10,143 nucleotides of DNA from Dietzia timorensis (GTDB taxonomy: Bacteria; Actinomycetota; Actinomycetes; Mycobacteriales; Mycobacteriaceae), in assembly GCF_020742175.1 (NCBI RefSeq), contig NZ_DYXM01000208.1:1-10143 (forward strand), in the 5' to 3' direction. Below, piece after piece: positions 1 to 7,213 of this stretch (position 1 is its first letter; each line of letters opens with the position of its first letter). Under the pieces are notes generated by a model. It ran no database searches, had not been told where the DNA came from, and saw nothing but the letters and a program-made list of their open reading frames with translations. Position numbers and translations under genes: made by a program.

Positions 1-3000
1 GTGTTCTTTACGCGGTCGGCGATGTAGCTCTGGCGCTTGCCGGAGCGGCCGAGCACCGGGCGCAGCGAGTCGCCGATCGCGTCGGTGAGGACGGGGCCGA
101 AGGCGCGGTACGCGCGGGCCATGCGCCCGACAGTGCCGGTCAGATCGGTGAACTCTGCTTCTGCTGCGCCGTCGATCGCGCCGAGGCCGAGCTCGGAACC
201 AAGGTCGACAAGCAGCTGGTTACGCCTCGAGGAGACACCATCACACAGTGTCTCGATCGAGTCGGAACCGGTGATCTGGTCCGGGCGGATCTTGGTGCGC
301 AGCGCGACGATGAGTTTCGTTGCGGCGCCCGCGTCGAAAGCGATGTCGTCCGGTCGCGGCGCGTCGGCAGCCGCCTGCGGCGCCGCAGGGGCAGCCGCCG
401 CGGAGGCGGTCTCGCTCGGCGCGGCGTCCGTCGTGGTCTCTGCCGCGTCCTCGTCCTCTACATCCGTTTCGTCCTCTTCGTCGATACTCGGCGGGAGTGT
501 GCCCCACAGCGTCGCGGCATCGCGCTCGATATTGAGTACCTGCGTGAGAGCCGAACCTTCGTGCCGCGGGAGCGCGAGCGTCTTCGCTGCGAGATTCGCC
601 AGCGTCGGCGCGGACGCGACGCCCACCTCGAGACACTGCTCGATACCGAGCCCGCCGTCGGCGGACGGGTCGAACATCAGGTCCTGCGTCTCGATCCACC
701 TGACAGGGCTCGCGAACTGCCAGGCCAGCAACTCGATGAGCAGGAGCCGGCCGAGTGCATTCGGCTGCGCAGCCCAGTCGTCCCAGCTGTCGAGGACGTT
801 GTCGAGAGTCGCGGAGTCGACGTAGTCCGAGATCTCGGCAACAAACTCGCGGTCCAGCGAGAACAGGCGGGGAACGAGGTTCGGGATGTAGCGCCCGATG
901 AGCACGTCGATATCGATCTCGTGCGGGATCAGCGAGTCGAGAGTGGCGCGGAATTCGGGCACGCCGTCCCGCAGCACCTGCGAGTGGAACGGCACGTCGA
1001 TACCCGGCACCAACACGAAGGCGGCCTTCCCGCCGTGCCGCTCTACGGCAGTAGTGACGGCGGACTCCAGAGCATCACAGCCCGCCACGGTTCCGGCGAT
1101 CGCGTACTGGGATCCGGCGAGGTTGTAGTTGACGATCTGCAGGAACTCTCCCGATTCCTCGGACACCCGGGCCACCCAGTCGGCGACGTCAGAGTCGGCG
1201 ACGCCCATCTGCGAAGGACGGATCGCCGCGAGGCGGTAGTTCGAGTTGCCCTGTTCGTCGCGCGGGACGAGCGTGTGCATCGCAAGGCCGCGCTTGAACA
1301 CGATCTCGAGAAGCGATTCGAGGCTGAGGGTCCCGGAGATCGCGGCGAGCGCGGTGTACTCGCCGACGGAGTGGCCGGCGAAGTAGGACCCGTCGATGAA
1401 CAGACCGTCCTCGCGGAGCTCGGCGACCTGCGCTACGGCGAGGCACGCCATCGCGACCTGCGTGAACTGCGTCAGGTAGAGAACCCCGTCCGGGTGGCGG
1501 TAGGTGGTGCCACGAACGGTCACCTCGGTGGGGTTGTCGCGCACTACCGCGAGAATCGAAAAACCTAGCTTTGCGCGCGTGTGCTCGTCGGCGCGGTCCC
1601 AGATTTCGCGGGCGGCGCGGCTGCGGTTGCGGCCTTCCATCCCCATGCCCGCAGACTGGATTCCCTGGCCTGGGAACACGTATGCGGTGCGCGGCGGTGC
1701 GGTGATCGCGGTCGCCATCATCGCCGGCGAGCCATCGACGTTGCACGTGACCTCGAGAACCTGGCCGCCGAGGTGCGGACCGCCGGCGACGCGTCCGGTC
1801 TGCTCGGCGCGGACGCTGATTCGGGCCCCCGGGCGCACCGGAGCGAGCATGCGCGCGGTCCAACCGACGATCCGCGGCGCAGGCGTCGTTCCATCGCTTG
1901 CCTGGACGGCCTGCTGTGCGGCGGCGGACAGCCACATGCCATGCACGATGACGTCGCCCAGCCCGGCCAGCCTGGCGGCCGTGGTCGAGACGTGGATCGG
2001 ATTGTGGTCGCCGGAGACGAGTGCGAAAGCGTTCATGTCCAGGGGCGCGGTGAAGGTGACGTTCGCGCGGCGCTGGCGCGAGGTCTCCTCGATGTTCGCG
2101 CCCGTGGTGCCGTCGCCCGAGACGAGTGCTCCGCCGAAGCGGTTCGGCTCGCCGGCCTCGGCCTGTCCGGTGCGGCCGCGGATCGCGAACCGCTCGCGCA
2201 GCGTGGCCAGGCGCTCCCCGGTGTGCGCGGAAGCGATCTCGACGGTGACGTCGATGACGCGGCCGAGCTCGGTGTCGCGAACCCCGCGGGCCTTGGCGTT
2301 GATGCGAAGCTCTTCGGACTTCTCCGGAAGTGCGGCGTGTGTGACGATGCCGTGATCGAGGTGGACGAGGTCAAGTAGCCCCTCGACGATGTCGATGGCG
2401 CGGTCGGCCTGGGTCGGCGACTGGGCGCGGGTTGAGGCCGCACCGATCACCGCGAAGATTGCCGGCCAGCAGGAGCCGACGAGCACGTCGGGAACACCTG
2501 CAGAGGGCGACAGCGGCGGAGCGATCCACGCTCCTGTGACCCCGGTGTGGTCCGCGCGGCGGTTCGGCGAGTACCACGTGTTGAGCTCGGCTTCGCCGCC
2601 CTCGACGGGCGGGAGCTCGTCGACCCCAGCCGCCGTGCGCAGCAGCGTGCGCATGGAATGTGCCGCGGCGGAGGCGGAAATGGTCGGTACGGCGCCGGAG
2701 GCGACGGCGTCCGGAAGGTCGATGGTGATCGAGAGCTCCGAGCGGCCGACGGGCACGGTCAGGACGACCTCGCGGTCCCCCGGTCCTTCGCTGAGGATGG
2801 ATCCGGTCTCGGGATGATGGGCGGCTCCGCCGTCATCCAGAAGCCACTGCGAAGGCTCGCCCAGGCGGTGTACCGGGTTCGAAACGAGACGCCCGGCCCA
2901 GAGCACGTCCGGGCTGGCGAGGGTTGCGGTGACGAGGGTGTCCGGGCCATCGGCGGTGTTGCGGCGGCGGGCGGTGACCGGGTCGATGTCGGGCTGCGTG

Positions 3001-5810
3001 CCGGACAGTCGCTGCGCGGCGGCGGCCTCGAAGCGGTCGAGGAGTTCGCCGACGGGCTCGTCGGCTCGCTCGATACCCGCGACGGACACCGTGCCCGGGA
3101 TGATGCACACCTCGTCGGCGGCGTAGCGCGGATCGTGGGCCTGCCACAGCGAGTCCGATCGCCACCAGCGCCGCACGTCGGCGTCGATGGTGGGCACGAA
3201 CGGGACTGGCTTGCCCGGGGTGCGGAAGATCGCGAGGAACTCGGCGACGTCCGCCGGGTGCAGCGTTCCGGAGGCCGCGTCCGGGTAGCGGGCGGTGATC
3301 GCCTCGATGACCGTGTCCGGGTTCTCGACGCTCGCCGGTGTCGGGAATTGCGTCGGGATGGATCCGGTGTCGCGGGGGTCGAGGCGCGCCTCGGTGCGCT
3401 GGACGAGCTTGTGGAATCGGTCGCGAAGGCTGACGTCGAGCCAGGCGGTGTTCTGTGCCTTGGCGATGGCCTCGCCGAAGTCGCTGCCGGAGTCGAAGAC
3501 GTTGACGCCGCTCGATTGCCCGGTCTCGCCCGACTCGCCCACGCACAGTGCGGCAAAGCGTGTGAGGACGTCGGCGTACGTCATCTCGTCCAGATTGCCG
3601 AAGTACGGCTTGGCGGTGGCGTTGATCGCGGCGATGATTTCCTCGCGGCGCTCGGCGACCGCGTCCGCATCGCCGGCAACCTCGTCGAGGAGACGCCCGG
3701 TGCGGGCGGCCGCATTGTCGATCTCGTGGATGTCCGCGCCGAGCTGGCTGCGGCCCGAGGCCATCCCGCCCGAGGCGTGGCCTGCGCCGACCCAGCCGGT
3801 GACGCCCTCGGTGTCGACGAGCATCTGCTTGACCTGAGGGCTCGTGGTCGCCTCGAGTGTCGCCATCGCGGCGGTGCCGACAAGCACGGCGTCCACGGGC
3901 ATCGCGGGGAAACCGTGGTCGAGCGACCACTGCCCGGTGAGATAGTCGGCCGCGCGCTCGGGCGTGCCTATTCCGCCGCCGACGGCAAGGACGATGTTCG
4001 GCCGGCCACGTAGTTCGCCGTAGGTGGCGAGCAGAAGGTCGTCGAGGGCCTCCCACGAGTGGTGCCCTCCCGCGCAGCCGCCCTCGACCTGCACGATGAT
4101 CGGGACGCGCGGCGTTTCGGTGGCGATGCGCACGACCTGGCGGATCTGTGCGACGGTTCCCGGCTTGAAGGACACGTGCCGGATGCCGGCCTCGCGGAGT
4201 TCGTCGACGAGCTCGACCGCATCGTCGAGGTCGGGGATTCCGGCGGTGACGACGACGCCGTCGAAGGGAATCCCGGCGGCGCGCGCCTTCTGCACGAGGC
4301 GTTTGCCGCCGACCTGCATGTTCCACAGGTACGGATCGAGGAAGAGGGAGTTGAACTGGGCAGTGCGGCCCGGTTCAAGAAGCTCGGCGAGCCGCTTGGT
4401 GTTCGCGGAAAAGATGGTCTCGGTGACCTGCCCGCCGCCGGCGAGTTCTGCCCAGTGGCCCGCGTTCGCCGCGGCAGCGACGATCGCCGGATCGACAGTC
4501 GTGGGCGTCATGCCCGCGAGCATGATCGGCGAGGTTCCGGTGAGACGCGTAAACGACGTTTCTACATGTGTAGTGCCGTCCGGAAGTCGGATCAGGCGCG
4601 GCTGGTGAGCGCTCCAGGGTAGTTCGACCTTCGGCGCGGCTCCCGGCGTGAAGAGGTTGCGCAGGCCGCCCGGTGTCGCCGCAGGCACCGAGCCGACGCC
4701 CTGACCGCGGAGGACCGTGAAGTTGAGTTTGTTGAGCGCCTGCCCCGGCCCCAGATCCAGAACCCAGCGGGCACCTGCATGGACCGCGTCGCCCAGCTCC
4801 TCGACCCAGTCCACGGGGTCGGTGAGGATGGCGCGGGCGAGCGTCGTCGCGCGGTCGACGTCCATGCCACAGCGCTCGGCCCATTCGGACACCTGGTCGA
4901 CTGCGCCTGCGAGAACCGGGTGGTGGAATCCGACCTCGACATCAAGGTGATCGAAGACCGGCGCGAACGGGTCTCCGCCGGTGAGCTTCGCCTCGCGACG
5001 GGCCCGCTCGACGGACTCACGCTCGGCACAGTGACGCTCGAAGCGGTCGAGATCATCGGTACGCCCGACGATCACGTGGCGACGGATCGAGTTCCGGATG
5101 GTGAGTACTGGCCGGTGGAGCTCGGAGTCGCGATCGGGAAAGAGCTCGGTGAGCATTTGCTCGAGCTCGGCCTTTTCCGCGCCCGTGACGGAGCGCATGG
5201 GCGAGCGGTCTCCTGAACGGCTCAACCCCAGCCGGCGACCGACGAGAGTTGCGGCGGCTCCGATGAGCTGGGCGACGGCGAGCAGTTCGGCATCGGCACT
5301 GCCGAAGGTATCGAGCGACTCGACAGCGAGCACACCCTGCGAATGCCCGACGGCAGCGACCGGCGGGATCTCGTGGACATCGAGTCCCTCGGCGGCGAGC
5401 ACCCGGAGCGCACCGAGCTGGGTGAGGAACACGGCCGGCATGGATACGGCAGCCGCGCTCAGCGCCGCGCCGTCGGGGGTCCGATCATGCTCGGGGTCCT
5501 CGTGGTTCGCGTTCGCCCAACCGATCGGGTCGAATCCCGCGGGACGCGCGATCGATAGCGCGTCGCTCACCGGCGCGAGCAGCACCTCGGCATCACCGAC
5601 GATCGCAGCGAGCTCATCAGCCACGATCGAGCCGTCGATGAGGTCGCTCAGCGCTTCGTGCCACGCGATTCCTTGTCCCCCGAAGGCCACTGCGTAGGGC
5701 GTCCCGCTCTCGAGCTCGTCCGCCAGCGCGGTCGTCGCCTCGGATACGTTTTCGGGTTCGTCCCCGTCGAACCGGGAAGTGGCCTTGAGGTCTCGGTAAT
5801 CGATAGTCAC
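1..5810 (-). CDS. fas: Type I fatty acid synthase, N-terminal ~1936 residues (runs off left edge)
   Basis: Cytosolic multifunctional enzyme that makes acyl-CoAs from acetyl- and malonyl-CoA, feeding membrane lipids and, in this order of bacteria, mycolic acids. The minus-strand frame is open from a GTG at 5810 to the window edge. Acetyltransferase: GHSQG with nucleophile S157 and GFHHP with H296. Enoyl reductase (FMN barrel, NPD-like): LAGMTP around M434, a GGHHSWE segment near 582-588, GGGIGT at 611-616. Dehydratase hot-dog fold: DHNPIH at 1268-1273 followed by HGMW. Malonyl/palmitoyl transferase: FPGQG at 1379-1383, GHSVGE with S1481, R1507 in FKRG for the malonyl carboxylate, FHS with H1609. 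An acidic then Ala/Pro-rich linker (~1774-1820) leads to the ACP, where DGVSSRRNQ places the phosphopantetheine serine at S1860. The order matches mycobacterial FAS-I (about 3000 residues in all); ketoreductase and ketosynthase lie beyond the edge. The GTG start has a good ribosome site and gives the N-terminal length expected for the family. An in-frame ATG at 5954 is less likely. Identity is near certain. Confidence 0.97.
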   Translation of the reverse strand, partial: MTIDYRDLKATSRFDGDEPENVSEATTALADELESGTPYAVAFGGQGIAWHEALSDLIDGSIVADELAAIVGDAEVLLAPVSDALSIARPAGFDPIGWANANHEDPEHDRTPDGAALSAAAVSMPAVFLTQLGALRVLAAEGLDVHEIPPVAAVGHSQGVLAVESLDTFGSADAELLAVAQLIGAAATLVGRRLGLSRSGDRSPMRSVTGAEKAELEQMLTELFPDRDSELHRPVLTIRNSIRRHVIVGRTDDLDRFERHCAERESVERARREAKLTGGDPFAPVFDHLDVEVGFHHPVLAGAVDQVSEWAERCGMDVDRATTLARAILTDPVDWVEELGDAVHAGARWVLDLGPGQALNKLNFTVLRGQGVGSVPAATPGGLRNLFTPGAAPKVELPWSAHQPRLIRLPDGTTHVETSFTRLTGTSPIMLAGMTPTTVDPAIVAAAANAGHWAELAGGGQVTETIFSANTKRLAELLEPGRTAQFNSLFLDPYLWNMQVGGKRLVQKARAAGIPFDGVVVTAGIPDLDDAVELVDELREAGIRHVSFKPGTVAQIRQVVRIATETPRVPIIVQVEGGCAGGHHSWEALDDLLLATYGELRGRPNIVLAVGGGIGTPERAADYLTGQWSLDHGFPAMPVDAVLVGTAAMATLEATTSPQVKQMLVDTEGVTGWVGAGHASGGMASGRSQLGADIHEIDNAAARTGRLLDEVAGDADAVAERREEIIAAINATAKPYFGNLDEMTYADVLTRFAALCVGESGETGQSSGVNVFDSGSDFGEAIAKAQNTAWLDVSLRDRFHKLVQRTEARLDPRDTGSIPTQFPTPASVENPDTVIEAITARYPDAASGTLHPADVAEFLAIFRTPGKPVPFVPTIDADVRRWWRSDSLWQAHDPRYAADEVCIIPGTVSVAGIERADEPVGELLDRFEAAAAQRLSGTQPDIDPVTARRRNTADGPDTLVTATLASPDVLWAGRLVSNPVHRLGEPSQWLLDDGGAAHHPETGSILSEGPGDREVVLTVPVGRSELSITIDLPDAVASGAVPTISASAAAHSMRTLLRTAAGVDELPPVEGGEAELNTWYSPNRRADHTGVTGAWIAPPLSPSAGVPDVLVGSCWPAIFAVIGAASTRAQSPTQADRAIDIVEGLLDLVHLDHGIVTHAALPEKSEELRINAKARGVRDTELGRVIDVTVEIASAHTGERLATLRERFAIRGRTGQAEAGEPNRFGGALVSGDGTTGANIEETSRQRRANVTFTAPLDMNAFALVSGDHNPIHVSTTAARLAGLGDVIVHGMWLSAAAQQAVQASDGTTPAPRIVGWTARMLAPVRPGARISVRAEQTGRVAGGPHLGGQVLEVTCNVDGSPAMMATAITAPPRTAYVFPGQGIQSAGMGMEGRNRSRAAREIWDRADEHTRAKLGFSILAVVRDNPTEVTVRGTTYRHPDGVLYLTQFTQVAMACLAVAQVAELREDGLFIDGSYFAGHSVGEYTALAAISGTLSLESLLEIVFKRGLAMHTLVPRDEQGNSNYRLAAIRPSQMGVADSDVADWVARVSEESGEFLQIVNYNLAGSQYAIAGTVAGCDALESAVTTAVERHGGKAAFVLVPGIDVPFHSQVLRDGVPEFRATLDSLIPHEIDIDVLIGRYIPNLVPRLFSLDREFVAEISDYVDSATLDNVLDSWDDWAAQPNALGRLLLIELLAWQFASPVRWIETQDLMFDPSADGGLGIEQCLEVGVASAPTLANLAAKTLALPRHEGSALTQVLNIERDAATLWGTLPPSIDEEDETDVEDEDAAETTTDAAPSETASAAAAPAAPQAAADAPRPDDIAFDAGAATKLIVALRTKIRPDQITGSDSIETLCDGVSSRRNQLLVDLGSELGLGAIDGAAEAEFTDLTGTVGRMARAYRAFGPVLTDAIGDSLRPVLGRSGKRQSYIADRVKN

Positions 5811-5819
5811 GAAAGCGGG

Positions 5820-5824
5820 CTCCT
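5820..5824 (-). promoter_or_regulatory. Ribosome binding site deciding the fas GTG start
   Basis: On the minus strand AGGAG (plus-strand CTCCT) lies 9 bases before the GTG at 5810. It is the only good Shine-Dalgarno match near an in-frame start and supports GTG 5810 over the in-frame ATG at 5954, which has no such site. Confidence 0.75.
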
Positions 5825-5917
5825 TGTTCTTGCGCCAATTGCGGGAATCACGCCCCGCGCCAGTGGCGCCAGCGAACGTGGTTCTTGTGATCCGCGAGCC
5901 ATCGTGCCACAGAAACG

Positions 5918-5931
5918 TGAGGGGTCCCTCA
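5918..5931. promoter_or_regulatory. Dyad 2, candidate operator over the fas start site
   Basis: TGAGGG-GT-CCCTCA is a perfect inverted repeat with 6-base arms and a 2-base centre. Its centre is 22 bp from that of dyad 1, about two helical turns, so both would face the same side of the DNA. It covers the predicted transcription start. Its half-site differs from that of dyad 1, so a second regulator is possible. Confidence 0.35.
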
Positions 5932-5959
5932 TTATTTATTGGACGTTCGTCCATGTTGC
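5931..5959 (-). promoter_or_regulatory. Candidate fas promoter
   Basis: Read on the minus strand, AATAAT (positions 5936-5931) matches the -10 consensus TATAAT at 5 of 6 bases. A weak -35-like GCAACA (5959-5954, 3 of 6) lies 17 bases upstream. A start site about 7 bases after the -10 would fall near 5924 and give a leader of roughly 114 bases. The -35 is poor, so this is a proposal from spacing and from the fit with the two dyads, not a confident call. Confidence 0.4.
5940..5953. promoter_or_regulatory. Dyad 1, candidate repressor operator in the fas promoter spacer
   Basis: TGGACG-TT-CGTCCA is a perfect inverted repeat with 6-base arms and a 2-base centre. It fills most of the spacer between the proposed fas -10 and -35, where a bound protein would block RNA polymerase. 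Short GC-rich dyads with an ACG..CGT core are typical of TetR-family operators. TetR-type FasR proteins are known to control fas in Mycobacterium tuberculosis and Corynebacterium, but whether this is a FasR site is inference. Confidence 0.45.
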
Positions 5960-6156
5960 TAATTCGCGACTTGGGGTTTTTACACCTGCACCCAACGTGT
6001 CAGACCTGAGGTTTTACTCAACTTTGCAGCTAGATAAACGGGAGCTGTTAAATGCGTCCGTTATCTTATTGTGACCAAGTAATTCGTCACACAGCGTGTC
6101 GAACCCGCCCGACGGTCCGACCACGCCGGGCCGTGCCCCGCCGCGCCAGGCACGGA

Positions 6157-6162
6157 TAACGT
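6157..6162 (+). promoter_or_regulatory. Leaderless-type -10 element for the kinase gene
   Basis: TAACGT fits the actinobacterial -10 pattern TANNNT. It ends 7 bases before the ATG at 6170, so transcription would begin at or next to the start codon. There is no Shine-Dalgarno sequence before that ATG, which agrees with a leaderless mRNA, a common arrangement in these bacteria. No clear -35 is visible. Confidence 0.45.
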
Positions 6163-6169
6163 GGTGCCT

Positions 6170-6973
6170 ATGCGCGAGTTCTCCAAATCCGACAGCACGG
6201 CACCAGACGGCTTCTTCGAGGCCGAGGCGGCGGGACTCCGTTGGCTCGCCGAACCGCAGGCGATTCCCGTCGTCGAGGTTTACGACGTCGACGCCCGTGG
6301 GCTCACGCTCGAGTATCTGCCCTCGGGCCGCCCGTCCTCGGACGACGCCCGCGAATTCGGACGCAGACTTGCCGCACTCCACGATGCGGGCGCGCCCGCA
6401 TTCGGGTTCTCGCCGTCGCCGAAGGCGTGGTTCGGCCCACTCCACCGGCCGAGCGAGGTGCCCACGACTCCCCGCGAGGAGTTCGGCGAATTCTGGTCCA
6501 CCGACAGGCTCGGGCCGATGCTCGAACGGGCCGAGCCTAATATGACCAACGCGCAGGTCGGCGTCGTTTCCGACGCGATCGACGTCATTGCGGCCGGCGC
6601 GTTCGACGGGATCGCCGGGCAGGAACGCGAATCGCCGTCGCGGGTCCACGGCGACCTGTGGTCCGGGAACGTCCTGTGGGCGACGACCGGCGGGAGCACG
6701 GTGGGAACTCTCATCGACCCCTCCGCCCATGGCGGACACCGCCTGGAGGACCTGGCAATGCTCTCACTCTTCAGCGCCCCGCACCTCGGCGTCATATTCG
6801 AGGGGTACTGCGAGGCACATCCGCTACCGGAAGGCTGGCGAAAGGACCTGCCGGCGCACGTGCTGTTCGGACTACTGGCACACGTGTACCTGTTCGGCGG
6901 CAGCTACACCCAGCCCGCCGAGAGCGCCGCGCTGCAAACGATCGAGCGGGCGCGGGAGCTCGGCGTCCTCTAA
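6170..6973 (+). CDS. Fructosamine/ketosamine-3-kinase family protein
   Basis: A 267-residue cytosolic kinase of the fructosamine-kinase branch of the aminoglycoside-phosphotransferase fold. Family members phosphorylate sugar-amine adducts (fructosamines or ribulosamines) on glycated amines or proteins so that the adduct falls off; the exact substrate here is unknown. The N-terminus has FSKS and FFEAEAAGLRWL (15-26), the region carrying the nucleotide-lobe glutamate. The catalytic loop is HGDLWSGN at 160-167 with D162 as base and N167 for metal. IDPSAHGGHRLEDLAM (182-197) carries the metal-binding D183 and the family's typical glycine/histidine stretch. Length is normal for bacterial members. 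ATG 6170 is preferred over in-frame GTGs at 6161 and 6164 because of the leaderless -10 and because homologues begin near this point. The gene is divergent from fas. Nothing links it functionally to the downstream cluster. Confidence 0.88.
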   Translation: MREFSKSDSTAPDGFFEAEAAGLRWLAEPQAIPVVEVYDVDARGLTLEYLPSGRPSSDDAREFGRRLAALHDAGAPAFGFSPSPKAWFGPLHRPSEVPTTPREEFGEFWSTDRLGPMLERAEPNMTNAQVGVVSDAIDVIAAGAFDGIAGQERESPSRVHGDLWSGNVLWATTGGSTVGTLIDPSAHGGHRLEDLAMLSLFSAPHLGVIFEGYCEAHPLPEGWRKDLPAHVLFGLLAHVYLFGGSYTQPAESAALQTIERARELGVL

Positions 6974-6976
6974 CCC

Positions 6977-6989
6977 CGCCGACACGGCG
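6977..6989 (+). terminator. Weak GC hairpin just after the kinase stop
   Basis: CGCCG-ACA-CGGCG is a perfect 5-bp stem with a 3-base loop starting 3 bases after the TAA. There is no U-tract, so it is at best a non-canonical terminator of the kind suggested for actinobacteria. In DNA this GC-rich, a stem of this size can occur by chance. Confidence 0.25.
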
Positions 6990-7045
6990 CGACAGCCACC
7001 ACCTCGCCGAAACCTCACCGCTTGGTCACGACGGCCACCTCGCCG

Positions 7046-7063
7046 AGTGGACAGGTGCCCACT
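7046..7063. promoter_or_regulatory. Candidate operator upstream of the methanol dehydrogenase gene
   Basis: AGTGGACAGGTGCCCACT is an 18-bp dyad: arms AGTGGnCA and TGnCCACT with a 2-base centre and one mismatched pair. It lies 150 bases before the dehydrogenase ATG in a 240-base gap. TTGGTC occurs on both sides, at 7022-7027 and 7069-7074. Methanol dehydrogenase genes of this family are regulated in mycobacteria, but the protein that would bind here is unknown. Confidence 0.35.
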
Positions 7064-7203
7064 GGCCATTGGTCGACACTGCCCTGCCCCTCGGAACAGT
7101 CTTGGGGAAATGCCCTTCTCACCGCCGTCACCCAGTGCCACATTGAGACCTGCATCACAATCGCGGCGGCGCCGGATCGCTGGTTCCGCCTCTTCAGACC
7201 GAC

Positions 7204-7208
7204 GGAGG
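7204..7208 (+). promoter_or_regulatory. Ribosome binding site for the methanol dehydrogenase
   Basis: GGAGG sits 5 bases before the ATG at 7214. The same frame stays open upstream to a TTG at 7022, adding 64 residues. The strong ribosome site and the fit of residues 1-30 to the family mark 7214 as the true start. Confidence 0.85.
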
Positions 7209-7213
7209 TCACC

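Larger units (their letters stand above)
5811..6169. promoter_or_regulatory. Divergent fas / fructosamine-kinase control region
   Basis: A 359-base gap without a convincing gene, lying between two divergently transcribed genes. The part from about 5930 to 6090 is clearly richer in A and T than its surroundings, as expected of promoter DNA in a GC-rich genome. The fas-proximal part holds two perfect dyads (5918-5931 and 5940-5953) and a third, GCGCCA-G-TGGCGC at 5857-5869, which falls in the presumed fas leader. The kinase-proximal end holds a leaderless-type -10 element. No tRNA, terminator or mobile-element end was recognised. A 35-codon ORF at 6052-6159 is possible but weak. Confidence 0.7.

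Noticed and set aside
320..535. Plus-strand Arg/Pro-rich ORF opposite the fas Ala-rich linker
   Set aside because: Generated by the Ala/Pro-rich linker codons of fas read on the other strand.
1774..1850. Possible frameshift or domain break inside the fas dehydratase region
   Set aside because: The minus-strand frame reads continuously through this segment with sequence expected of the hot-dog domain.
2547..4013. 488-codon plus-strand open frame inside fas
   Set aside because: Lies fully within the fas coding sequence on the opposite strand. No family resemblance, typical shadow composition.
2833..4326. 497-codon minus-strand open frame in another frame of fas
   Set aside because: Arg-rich out-of-frame reading of fas. 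The true fas frame is open across the whole stretch and carries the enzyme motifs.
6014..6739. 241-codon open frame antisense to the kinase and entering the control region
   Set aside because: Covers the antisense of the kinase catalytic loop, no recognisable motif.
7022..7213. 64-residue N-terminal extension of the dehydrogenase from a TTG start
   Set aside because: No ribosome site at the TTG. GGAGG directly before ATG 7214 and the family length support the shorter form.
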